From: Rhizobium laguerreae
GTDB taxonomy: Bacteria; Pseudomonadota; Alphaproteobacteria; Rhizobiales; Rhizobiaceae
Direction of reading: 5' to 3'
NCBI RefSeq assembly: GCF_002008165.1
Contig: NZ_MRDM01000017.1
Coordinates: 341,325 to 405,324, forward strand
Length of the DNA: 64,000 nucleotides
In this document: one piece after another, positions 34,172-41,854 of the stretch
Numbering within the stretch: the stretch's first letter is position 1
Layout: each line of letters opens with the position of its first letter
Notes under the pieces: generated by a model
The model's input: only the letters and a program-made list of their open reading frames with translations
The model's database searches: none
Told to the model about the DNA's origin: nothing
Program-made: the position numbers and the translations under genes

Positions 34172-34291
34172 GCGTGCAGATATAACCGTGCTGTTGCGGG
34201 TTTGGAAGCCGGTGTAAGTCCGGCGCGGTCGCGCCACTGTGACCAGCGCGTCGAAAGCTCTTCGCGCTGGAAGTCAGACCCTACTGCACAA
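34172..34291 (+). ncRNA. Cobalamin (B12) riboswitch
   Basis: The conserved core is complete: GGAAGCCGGTGTAAGTCCGGC (34204 onward), then CGCGCCACTGTGACC with the B12 box GCCACTG at 34233-34239, then GGAAGTCAGACCC. GTGCAG at 34174-34179 and CTGCAC at 34284-34289 close the outer stem. It lies 40 bases before cbtB on the plus strand and should lower expression of the cbtB-cbtA-unknown genes when adenosylcobalamin is plentiful. Confidence 0.92.
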
Positions 34292-34330
34292 GCACTCTTT
34301 CGACTGAACGCGTCATTCCCGGAGGAATAC

Positions 34331-34540
34331 ATGTCTGACACCACTTTCGCGCCCGTTGCCGTACCGGCGCCGATCCCTGTAGGAGAGATCTTGCCCTGGG
34401 CGATCTTCGGCGGCCTGCTGATGCTCATCGTCCTCTATTTCGTCGGCACCGAAGAAGGCGCAATAGCGCTGTTCAACGGTATGTATGTGCATGAATTCGT
34501 GCATGACGGCCGCCATCTCCTCGGCTTTCCCTGCCACTAA
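34331..34540 (+). CDS. cbtB: Cobalt transporter subunit CbtB
   Basis: This 69-residue protein has one membrane span (WAIFGGLLMLIVLYFVG) and the CbtB-typical C-terminus YVHEFVHDGRHLLGFPCH, whose histidines and cysteine fit cobalt binding. GGAGGAAT precedes the ATG. It lies just behind the cobalamin riboswitch and 25 bases ahead of cbtA. In the family, CbtA and CbtB form a predicted B12-regulated cobalt importer. Confidence 0.92.
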   Translation: MSDTTFAPVAVPAPIPVGEILPWAIFGGLLMLIVLYFVGTEEGAIALFNGMYVHEFVHDGRHLLGFPCH

Positions 34541-34565
34541 TCGCGTCGCGATCGGAGTTCCTGAC

Positions 34566-35312
34566 ATGGTTGGAAACCTTCTGCTTCGCGGCATGCTCGC
34601 GGGCCTGATGGCTGGCATTCTCGTTTTCGCTTTCGCCCATACCTTCGGCGAGCCGCTGGTCGATGCGGCGATCGCCTTTGAAGAGGCGAGCGCCCAGACG
34701 GCCGGCGAGGCTGCCGAACCTGAAATCGTCAGCCGCGCCACGCAGGCCGGTCTCGGCCTTTTCACCGGCGTCATGGCCTACAGCGTCGCCGTCGGCGGGC
34801 TCTTCGCGCTCGCTTTCGCTTTCGTGCACGGCCGCTTCAGCAGCCTTTCGCCGCGCGGCACCTCGGCCGTCACCGCCATTGCCGCCTTCGTGGCGATTGT
34901 TCTCGTTCCCGGCATCAAGTATCCGGCCAACCCGCCGGCGGTCGGCAATCCCGATACGATCGGCGTCAGGACGGAACTGTTCTTCCTGATGATCTTCGTG
35001 TCGCTTGCTGCGCTCGTCGCTGCTGTGGCGCTGTCGCGTCGTCTTTCCGAGCGCTTCGGTCTCTGGAACGGCGCGATTATCGCCGGCATCGCCTATCTCG
35101 TCTTCATCGGCGTCGTGCTCTACCTGCTGCCGCCGATCAACGAGGTGCCGGAGAACTTCTCGGCGATGGTGCTCTGGCGGTTCCGCACGACCTCACTCGG
35201 CATGCATGTGATCCTCTGGGCAACGCTCGGTCTCGCCTTCGGGGCGCTGGCGGAAAAGCGACTTGCGGTCAGGGGCGGACAACGCAGCCGGCCGGCAACG
35301 GCATTTCACTGA
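34566..35312 (+). CDS. cbtA: Cobalt transporter subunit CbtA
   Basis: This 248-residue inner-membrane protein starts at MVGNLLLRGMLAGLMAGILV. It has about six spans and the CbtA features FAFAHTFGEPLVDAAI, VPGIKYPANPPAVG and YLLPPINEVPENF. GGAG lies 9 bases before the ATG. It is the partner of CbtB behind the same riboswitch and probably brings in Co2+ for cobalamin synthesis. Confidence 0.92.
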   Translation: MVGNLLLRGMLAGLMAGILVFAFAHTFGEPLVDAAIAFEEASAQTAGEAAEPEIVSRATQAGLGLFTGVMAYSVAVGGLFALAFAFVHGRFSSLSPRGTSAVTAIAAFVAIVLVPGIKYPANPPAVGNPDTIGVRTELFFLMIFVSLAALVAAVALSRRLSERFGLWNGAIIAGIAYLVFIGVVLYLLPPINEVPENFSAMVLWRFRTTSLGMHVILWATLGLAFGALAEKRLAVRGGQRSRPATAFH

Positions 35313-35361
35313 ACGCATCGAAGGGCGCCGCTTTGCCGGCGCCCTGAACTTTCGGGCGATT

Positions 35362-35997
35362 ATGAAAAACGACAGAGCCAGATCACTGCTGCTGACGGCG
35401 CTTTCTGCCGCCGCGTTTTTTTGTGTGGTCGCTGGAAGCGCTTTTGCCCATAGCCGCAGCAGCGACGGCGGCAGCCATGCCGGGCTGGATATCCCGGAGA
35501 TTTCCCATGGCGAGATGGCTGTCATGTCTGACTATCGCGGTCGGATCATCGGTCTTGCATCCCGCGCCGTCGATACGAACGAGCCGTTCCGGCGCGTGCT
35601 GAATTATGCCGAGATCCAGTATTCTTACTGTCTATGGGGCCGGATGCCGGGCAGCGTGACGGATGAGGAAAGCCCGTTCAACGAATGCGCCCATGCCTAT
35701 CTCGCCGCGACCAAGGCGGTCTTGCTTTCGATGCGCGAGATGCCGCGGGAGGCTGCTGCGGCGGGTGAAATCATTTCCGCGGTCGACGCCGACATGGTGC
35801 GGCGCGGTCTTGCGCTGATCAGCTGCCGGTTCAGCGGCGAAGCCTTCAACACAGCCGATATCGTCAAGCCGCGCTGGAGCGGGATCCCATTCCATGCCGC
35901 CAGCGTGGCATCACTGACGGGGCTTGCCTCTTTGTTCGGCCTTGGCGTGTTTGCGCTTCGCCGTTTCTCGCGGCCAAAAGCTCAATCGTCGGAATAG
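35362..35997 (+). CDS. Unknown exported protein, third gene of the B12-riboswitch unit
   Basis: The 211-residue form starts at MKNDRARSLLLTALSAAAFF, a clear signal peptide ending at AFAHS. The mature N-terminus is rich in His (AHSRSSDGGSHAGLDIPEIS). A C-terminal hydrophobic span (ASLTGLASLFGLGVFALRRF) would anchor it with the bulk in the periplasm. It follows cbtA by 49 bases and is probably under the same riboswitch. The His-rich start suggests metal handling for cobalt uptake; this is inference and no family was recognised. Its 3' end overlaps the oxidoreductase gene on the other strand by 16 bases. Confidence 0.7.
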   Translation: MKNDRARSLLLTALSAAAFFCVVAGSAFAHSRSSDGGSHAGLDIPEISHGEMAVMSDYRGRIIGLASRAVDTNEPFRRVLNYAEIQYSYCLWGRMPGSVTDEESPFNECAHAYLAATKAVLLSMREMPREAAAAGEIISAVDADMVRRGLALISCRFSGEAFNTADIVKPRWSGIPFHAASVASLTGLASLFGLGVFALRRFSRPKAQSSE

Positions 35998-36644
35998 CGC
36001 TGCTCGCGCCACGGATCGCCATACATGTGGTAGCCGTTCTTTTCCCAGAAGCCGGCCTGGTCGGCAGGCATCAGCTCGATGCGGCGCAGCCATTTGGCGC
36101 TTTTCCAGAAATAGAGATGCGGTACGACGAGGCGCATCGGGCCGCCGTGCTCCGGCGTCAGCGGCAGGCCTTCCCAGACGGTGGCGAGAATCGCATCCTC
36201 GGCGGCGAAATCGGCGAGCGGCAAGTTGGTGGTATAGCCGTCGTAACTCGTCAGCATGACGTAAGCCGCATCCGGCTTCGGCATGGCGAGGTCGAGCAGA
36301 TCGCGGGTCGAAACGCCCTTCCATTTGTTGTCGTAGCGCGACCAGGTGGTGACGCAGTGGATATCGCTCACCCCAGTGCTCTGTTCGATCGCCTGGAAGT
36401 CGGCCCAGGTGAGGGCGAGCGTCGTTTCGACGAGGCCGCGCACGTCGAGCCGCCAGGTCTCGGTCGAGATGACAGGCTGCTGGCCGAGATCGAGCACCGG
36501 CCAGTTCTTGACAAGGTGCTGGCCGGGCGGCAGGCGCTCGGTTTCGGGACGGCTGATACGGCCGGTCAGGAACTTGCCCTCTGCCGCCCAGCGACGCTTG
36601 GATGTGGTGAGTTTGCTGTCGGCGGGCGTCTGGTCGTCGCTCAT
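35982..36644 (-). CDS. Sulfite-oxidase-type molybdopterin oxidoreductase (YuiH-like)
   Basis: The 220-residue form starts at MSDDQTPAD behind AAGGAGG. It is the Moco domain of the sulfite oxidase family: the cofactor-ligating Cys97 stands in DIHCVTTWSRYDNKWKGVS, with MLTSYDGYTTNLPL and HGGPMRLVVPHLYFWKSAKW following. There is no Tat signal, heme or dimerisation domain, so it is a cytoplasmic short form (YuiH type) rather than MsrP, which is exported. Its substrate is unknown. Confidence 0.88.
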   Translation of the reverse strand: MSDDQTPADSKLTTSKRRWAAEGKFLTGRISRPETERLPPGQHLVKNWPVLDLGQQPVISTETWRLDVRGLVETTLALTWADFQAIEQSTGVSDIHCVTTWSRYDNKWKGVSTRDLLDLAMPKPDAAYVMLTSYDGYTTNLPLADFAAEDAILATVWEGLPLTPEHGGPMRLVVPHLYFWKSAKWLRRIELMPADQAGFWEKNGYHMYGDPWREQRYSDD

Positions 36645-36799
36645 GGGCGGAGCCTCCTTGCGGTGCAGCAATAGGACATCGGCCCCTGCCGGGTGTCAAG
36701 TTTCGGCGGCCCCTTGGAAATCCCTACCCACCCCTCTAAACTCGGTCCGTTGGATATGCCTCGCTGGGGAGTGGAGGCAGAAAAGGGGAGGAGCCGGTT

Positions 36800-38632
36800 C
36801 TGTCTTCGAGATATCGTGCGATAGCGGCGTTGCTGGTGGTGCCGCTGATCATCTTCGCCTTCTTCAACTATGGCAGCGCGATTGCGACGCGCGCCTATAT
36901 GGAGGAAGCCTCGGCGCAGGCGGGGACGGCGTTGCGCCTTGCCGTTTCGGCACTCAGCGGTCATCTCAACCGCTACGAGGCGCTGCCGGCGCTGATCGCC
37001 GATCACGACGACATCAAGGAACTGGTGAGCGCGCCTGAAGATGCGGCGCTGCGCGATGCGGCCAATCTCTATCTCAAGGAGATCAACGGGCTGCTGAAAT
37101 CCTCCGATATTTATGTGGTGAAGCCAGACGGAGAGACGATCGCGGCCAGCAATTACGATGGGCCTGCAAGCTTCGTCGGGCAGAATTTCAGCTACAGGCC
37201 CTATTTCCAAGATGCGGTCGAAGGCCGGCAGGCACGATTTTACGCGCTCGGCACCACCTCGCTGAAGCGCGGCTATTATTTTGCCGCACCGATCCGAACC
37301 GGCGCGGATATTCGCGGCGTCATCGTCTTCAAAGTCGATATCGACATGATCGAATCCTCCTGGGGCGGCGGCGAATACAAGATTTTCGTTTCCGATCCGG
37401 AGGGCATCATCTTCATGTCCGGCAGCCCGGAATGGCTCTATGGCGCGATCCTGCCGCTGACGGCCGACCGCGTCGCCCGCACCGAGGCGTCGCGACGTTA
37501 TGCCAATGCCAGGCTGGCGGCGCTGCCGGTGACGCGTCACCACTTCGAGCAGCATGAGCTGATGACGCTGGCCGGCGAGCGCGGTTCGAGTGAATATCTG
37601 GTGCTCTCGCATTACATGCCGGCCGAGGACTGGACGGTGAACGTGCTGATGGAGACGAGTTCCATCCGTGCCCAGGCACGCACGGCGCTTGCGGCAGTCT
37701 TTCTCTTCCTCTGCATCGCCGGGCTCGCAGTCGCGGTTCTGCGCCAGCGGCGGGCGCGGCTTGCCGAGCGCATGCAGATGCAAGCCGAAGCCCGCAACGA
37801 GCTGGAGCGGCGCGTCGAGGAGCGCACAGCCGATCTTGCCCGAGTCAACAGCCGCATCGAAGAAGAAATCGCCGAACGGCGGCTGACCGAGCAACAGCTC
37901 CGGCAGACTCAGGCCGATCTGATCCAGGCGGGCAAGCTTGCTGGGCTAGGGCAGATGTCTGCTGCCCTTTCGCACGAGTTCAACCAGCCGCTCGCCGCGG
38001 CCAAGACCTATACGGACAGTGCCTCCGTTCTCATCGACCGTGGGCGGACGGAGGAGGCGCGGGACAATATCCGGCGTATCGGCGGGCTGATCGACCGTAT
38101 GGCTGCAATCAGCCGGCACCTGCGCAACTTCGCCCGCAAGCCGAACGAGAAGCTCGGTCCCGTTTCCCTCGACGAGGCGATGCGCGATACGCTCGAGATT
38201 ATCGCCTGGCGGCTGAAGGCGGCGGATGCCGAACTGCTGCTCGCTCTCGGGCCGCGTCCGCCGGTGGTGCGCGCCGGTTCGGTGCGTCTGCAGCAGGTGC
38301 TGGTGAACGTGATTTCGAATGCGGCCGATGCGGTGGAGGGGCTGGATGATCGGCGCATCGAGGTATCGGCCTTCGAGGAGGCCGGCAAGGTGGTGCTGAC
38401 GGTGCGAGACCATGGGCCGGGCGTGCCGGCGGCGATCGCCGAGCGCATCTTCGATCCCTTCTTCACGACGAAGGGCGTCGGCAAGGGGCTCGGCCTCGGG
38501 CTTTCGATCTCCTACAACATCATCAAGGATTTCGGCGGCAGCCTTGGTGCTGCCAATCATCCCGAAGGGGGCGCGGTGTTCCGCATCGATCTGCAATCGG
38601 CGGCAGGGCTGATGCCGGAGGCAGCGGAATGA
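36800..38632 (+). CDS. DctB-like sensor histidine kinase
   Basis: The product has about 610 residues. No ATG or GTG fits: the frame likely opens with CTG at 36800, 7-9 bases after AGGGGAGGAG; TTG at 36830 has no site and would cut the first membrane span. The N-terminal span (LLVVPLIIFAFFNYG), a periplasmic double-Cache-like sensor (KPDGETIAASNYDGPASFVG), a second span near 290, a coiled coil, the H-box ALSHEFNQPLAAAKTYTDSA, N-box VISNAADAV and G-boxes DHGPGV and GKGLGLGLSI follow. Its stop overlaps the regulator gene start. The pair probably senses the tricarboxylate or dicarboxylate carried by TctCBA. Confidence 0.9.
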   Translation: MSSRYRAIAALLVVPLIIFAFFNYGSAIATRAYMEEASAQAGTALRLAVSALSGHLNRYEALPALIADHDDIKELVSAPEDAALRDAANLYLKEINGLLKSSDIYVVKPDGETIAASNYDGPASFVGQNFSYRPYFQDAVEGRQARFYALGTTSLKRGYYFAAPIRTGADIRGVIVFKVDIDMIESSWGGGEYKIFVSDPEGIIFMSGSPEWLYGAILPLTADRVARTEASRRYANARLAALPVTRHHFEQHELMTLAGERGSSEYLVLSHYMPAEDWTVNVLMETSSIRAQARTALAAVFLFLCIAGLAVAVLRQRRARLAERMQMQAEARNELERRVEERTADLARVNSRIEEEIAERRLTEQQLRQTQADLIQAGKLAGLGQMSAALSHEFNQPLAAAKTYTDSASVLIDRGRTEEARDNIRRIGGLIDRMAAISRHLRNFARKPNEKLGPVSLDEAMRDTLEIIAWRLKAADAELLLALGPRPPVVRAGSVRLQQVLVNVISNAADAVEGLDDRRIEVSAFEEAGKVVLTVRDHGPGVPAAIAERIFDPFFTTKGVGKGLGLGLSISYNIIKDFGGSLGAANHPEGGAVFRIDLQSAAGLMPEAAE

Positions 38633-39963
38633 ACGATGCGAAGATCCTGCTGGTTGACGACGAGGAGGAACTGCGCCGTTCGACGGCGCAGGCGCTGGAG
38701 CTCTCCGGCTTCAGTGTCGAGACCTATTCGAACGGCGACCACGTGCTGGAGCTGATCGGCTACAGCTTTCCCGGCGTCGTCGTCAGCGATATCCGTATGC
38801 CCGGCATCGACGGCATGACGCTGATGCAGAAGATCCGCGAACTCGACCCGGAGGTGCCGGTCATTCTCGTTACCGGCCACGGCGACGTTCAGCTTGCGGT
38901 GAAGGCGATGCGCGAAGGGGCCTATGATTTCATCGAGAAGCCGTTCACGCCTGAGATGCTTGCCGGCGTCATCCGCCGGGCGATGGAGCGGCGCGGCCTC
39001 GTGCTCGAAAACCGGCTGCTGAAAGCGGTCGCCGGCAAGCGCGACGATATCGAGGCGCGGCTGCCGGGGCGCACGCAGGTGATGGTGGATCTGCGCTACC
39101 GCATCCGGGCGATCGGGGCGAGCGACGCCGATACGCTGATCGTCGGCGAGACCGGGGCCGGCAAGGAGGTGGTGGCGCGGGCGCTCCACGACATAAGCGC
39201 CCGGGCGAGCCGGCCGTTCATCGCGATCAATTGTGCCGCACTGCCGGCGAACCTGATCGAAAGCGAGCTCTTCGGCCATGAGGCGGGTGCCTTTCCGGGC
39301 GCGGTAAGGCCGCGCTATGGAAAATTCGAACACGGGCGCGGCGGCACGATCCTGCTCGATGAGATCGGCTCCATGCCCTTCGACCTGCAGGCGAAGTTCC
39401 TGCGGGTGCTGCAGGAGCGGGTGATCTCCAGGCTCGGTTCGAACGAGGTGGTGGCGCTCGACGTGCGCTTCATTGCGACAAGCAAGGTCGATCTGGAGGC
39501 GGAGGTGGCGGCGGGGCGCTTCCGCGCCGACCTCTTCTATCGGCTGAACGTCGCGACGCTGCACGTGCCGTCGCTGTCGCAGCGGCGGGCGGATGTTCCA
39601 TTGCTTTTCCTGCAGCTGGTGCGGGAGGCGGCGGCCCGCTACGGCCGCGACGAGATGACCGTGCCGCCAGACGTTATTTCCGACATTGCTCAGCGCGACT
39701 GGCCCGGCAATGTGCGTGAGCTGAGGAATGCAGCCGACCGTCTGGTCCTCGGTCTCGACAATGGCGGGCGGCAAGCCGAGGAGGCGACCGGGCTTGCGGA
39801 GCGCGTCGCCGAATTCGAACGCGGGGTCATTGCCAGCGCGCTGGTGGCGCATGGCGGCAGCCTCAGGCCGGTCTATGAGTCGCTCGGCATTTCCCGGAAG
39901 ACCCTCTACGAGAAGATGCAGAAATATGGTCTCGACAAGCGGATGCTGACCACCGAAAGCTAA
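38629..39963 (+). CDS. DctD/NtrC-like response regulator with a GAFPGA loop
   Basis: The product has 444 residues. The receiver domain has Asp54 in VVSDIRMPG. The AAA+ domain has Walker A GETGAGKE (173-180) and Walker B GGTILLDEIGSM, and the C-terminal Fis-type helix-turn-helix is SLRPVYESLGISRKTLYEKM. The sigma-54 contact loop, normally GAFTGA, is GAFPGA here (220-225), a change that in NtrC-type proteins usually spoils sigma-54 activation. It may therefore act as a repressor or on an altered partner. It follows the kinase with a 4-base overlap and precedes tctCBA. Confidence 0.9.
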   Translation: MNDAKILLVDDEEELRRSTAQALELSGFSVETYSNGDHVLELIGYSFPGVVVSDIRMPGIDGMTLMQKIRELDPEVPVILVTGHGDVQLAVKAMREGAYDFIEKPFTPEMLAGVIRRAMERRGLVLENRLLKAVAGKRDDIEARLPGRTQVMVDLRYRIRAIGASDADTLIVGETGAGKEVVARALHDISARASRPFIAINCAALPANLIESELFGHEAGAFPGAVRPRYGKFEHGRGGTILLDEIGSMPFDLQAKFLRVLQERVISRLGSNEVVALDVRFIATSKVDLEAEVAAGRFRADLFYRLNVATLHVPSLSQRRADVPLLFLQLVREAAARYGRDEMTVPPDVISDIAQRDWPGNVRELRNAADRLVLGLDNGGRQAEEATGLAERVAEFERGVIASALVAHGGSLRPVYESLGISRKTLYEKMQKYGLDKRMLTTES

Positions 39964-40002
39964 ACCGGGTGCTGGGGCGCGCTGCAATTTTTGCGGTGCG
40001 AT

Positions 40003-40018
40003 GGGTGGATTTCCACCC
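40003..40018. promoter_or_regulatory. Inverted repeat upstream of tctC (activator site candidate)
   Basis: GGGTGGA-TT-TCCACCC is a perfect 16-base dyad 174 bases before the tctC start, in the gap behind the response regulator. This is the usual place of an enhancer-like site for an NtrC-type protein. No clear -24/-12 element was found. Confidence 0.5.
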
Positions 40019-40191
40019 ACCGCCAGAGCCGTTTGTTTCCAAATCGACCCATGCTGCATCGCACTGTCGTAAAATCGTCCTTCGAAAGCGACTGCAATGA
40101 TTGCCGATCGATTTTTCCAGGCGGCAAATAGGCTATCCGAACCGGCGCGGAGGATGTGTCGGCGGGCTTGCTTATTTTCAGGGAGGAAACG

Positions 40192-41175
40192 ATGAAAATT
40201 CTGAAGGCCATGCTCGGCCTGACCGCGGCTGCCGCGGTCTCTCTTCTCGCCGGCGCCGCTTCGGCGCAGACTTATCCCGAGCGCACCATCACCATGGTCG
40301 TGCCCTTTGCGGCCGGCGGCCCGACGGATACCGTCGCGCGCCTCGTCGCCGAATCCATGTCGAAGGATCTCGGCCAGCAGATCGTCGTCGAAAATGTCGG
40401 CGGCGCCGGCGGCACGCTCGGCGCCGGCCGCGTGGCGAATGCCGATCCCGACGGTTACACCATCCTGCTGCATCATATCGGCATGGCGACCAGCGCCACG
40501 CTCTACCGCAAGCTCGCCTACGACACGCTCGGCGCATTCGACTATGTCGGCCTCGTCACCGAGGTGCCGATGACGATCGTCGCCCGCAAGGACATGGAGC
40601 CGGCCGACCTCAAGGGGCTGATCGATTATATCAAGGCCAACAAGGACAAGGTGACGGTCGCCAATGCCGGCATCGGTGCGGCTTCGCATCTCTGCGGCAT
40701 GATGTTCATGAGCGCCATCCAGACGCCGCTGACGACCGTTCCCTATAAGGGCACCGGCCCTGCCATGACCGATCTTCTCGGCGGTCAGGTCGACGTCATG
40801 TGCGACCAGACGACCAACACGACGAAGCAGATCCAGGGCGGCACGATCAAGGCCTATGCCGTGACCTCGCCGAAGCGTCTCGACGTGATGAAGGACATTC
40901 CGACGGCCGTCGAAGCCGGTCTGCCCGGTTTTGAAGTCGGCATCTGGCACGGCATATACACGCCGAAGGGCACGCCTGCCGAAATCAACGAACGTCTGTC
41001 GAAGTCGCTGCAGGTGGCGTTGAAGGATCCAAATGTCGGCGCCCGCTTCGCCGAGCTCGGCACGGCGCCATCCTCCGACGCCGATGCGACGCCGGCTGCG
41101 CTGAAGGCCAAGCTCGAAAGCGAGATTGCCCGCTGGAAAACGGTGATCGAGGCCGCTGGCGAATATGCCGACTGA
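40192..41175 (+). CDS. tctC: Tripartite tricarboxylate transporter substrate-binding protein TctC
   Basis: This 327-residue periplasmic protein starts behind AGGGAGGAAACG with signal peptide MKILKAMLGLTAAAAVSLLA ending AASAQ. The Bug-type fold reads TITMVVPFAAGGPTDTVARL, VVENVGGAGGTLGA and MTDLLGGQVDVMCDQTTN. It captures an organic acid and hands it to TctA/TctB. It stands first in tctC-tctB-tctA, behind its likely two-component regulators. Confidence 0.92.
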   Translation: MKILKAMLGLTAAAAVSLLAGAASAQTYPERTITMVVPFAAGGPTDTVARLVAESMSKDLGQQIVVENVGGAGGTLGAGRVANADPDGYTILLHHIGMATSATLYRKLAYDTLGAFDYVGLVTEVPMTIVARKDMEPADLKGLIDYIKANKDKVTVANAGIGAASHLCGMMFMSAIQTPLTTVPYKGTGPAMTDLLGGQVDVMCDQTTNTTKQIQGGTIKAYAVTSPKRLDVMKDIPTAVEAGLPGFEVGIWHGIYTPKGTPAEINERLSKSLQVALKDPNVGARFAELGTAPSSDADATPAALKAKLESEIARWKTVIEAAGEYAD

Positions 41176-41205
41176 GGATTATCCTCGTCAGGACATGCTG
41201 GATGA

Positions 41206-41321
41206 GCCCCTCACCCTAACCCTCTCCCCGTGAACGGGGAGAGGGGACTTGCGTCACTCAACGGCGGCAAGAGGGCAAAGGGCTCGCAGCTACTTCCCTT
41301 CTCCCCGCATGCGGTGAGAAG
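41206..41321. repeat. Intergenic palindromic repeat pair between tctC and tctB
   Basis: Two dyads are seen: a 12-pair stem with a GA loop at 41220-41245 (CCCTCTCCCCGT / ACGGGGAGAGGG), preceded by CCCCTCACCCTAAC, and CTTCTC...GAGAAG around GCATGC at 41298-41321. This CTCACCCTAACCCTCTCCCC type is a familiar REP-like intergenic element of rhizobia. Inside an operon it can lower read-through or protect the upstream message. Confidence 0.7.
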
Positions 41322-41386
41322 GTGCCGGCAGACGGATGAGGGCAATCGCAGCAGCAGCGTCACGAACCATCTCCCCAGGAGAAACC

Positions 41387-41848
41387 ATGAAATCCATCAG
41401 TTTCGATACCACCAATGCGATTTGCGGCACGCTTTTCGTCGCGACCGGCGCTTTCTTCGCCATCCAGTCGCTGGGGCTCGACCTCGGCACGTCAGTGCGC
41501 ATGGGGCCTGGTTATTTCCCGCTGGTGCTTGCCGCCGTGCTCGTGCTTCTCGGCGCGATCATCTTCATTCAGGCGCTGCGGGTCGAGGGCGAGCCGATCG
41601 ACCCGTTTGCCTGGCGCGGCATGCTCTTCATCCTGCCGGCGCCGGTGTTCTTCGGGCTGACGGTGCGCGGTCTCGGCTTCGCGCCGTCACTGTTCCTCAC
41701 CGCCTTCATCGCCTGCTTCGCATCGCAAAAGATGAACGTGTTCTTCGCGATCGTGCTGTCGCTGCTGCTGACGATCTTTTCGGTCGGGGTCTTCAGCTAC
41801 GGGCTCGGCCTGCCGTTCGAGCGCTTCGGCCCCTGGGTCCGGTTCTAG
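41387..41848 (+). CDS. tctB: Tripartite tricarboxylate transporter small subunit TctB
   Basis: This 153-residue inner-membrane protein starts behind CAGGAGAAACC. Four spans and the TctB features (MGPGYFPLVLAAVLVLLG, FGLTVRGLGFAPSLFL, FSYGLGLPFERFG) are visible. It is the small membrane subunit of the Na+- or H+-driven tripartite transporter and precedes tctA by 6 bases. Confidence 0.9.
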   Translation: MKSISFDTTNAICGTLFVATGAFFAIQSLGLDLGTSVRMGPGYFPLVLAAVLVLLGAIIFIQALRVEGEPIDPFAWRGMLFILPAPVFFGLTVRGLGFAPSLFLTAFIACFASQKMNVFFAIVLSLLLTIFSVGVFSYGLGLPFERFGPWVRF

Positions 41849-41854
41849 GAGACG

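Noticed and set aside
40003..40018. Terminator behind the response regulator
   Set aside because: The dyad lacks a T-run on either strand and its place in front of tctC fits an activator site better.
38557..40950. A 797-codon minus-strand frame across the response regulator and tctC
   Set aside because: The opposite strand carries two well-defined genes with ribosome binding sites; the frame has no recognisable protein.
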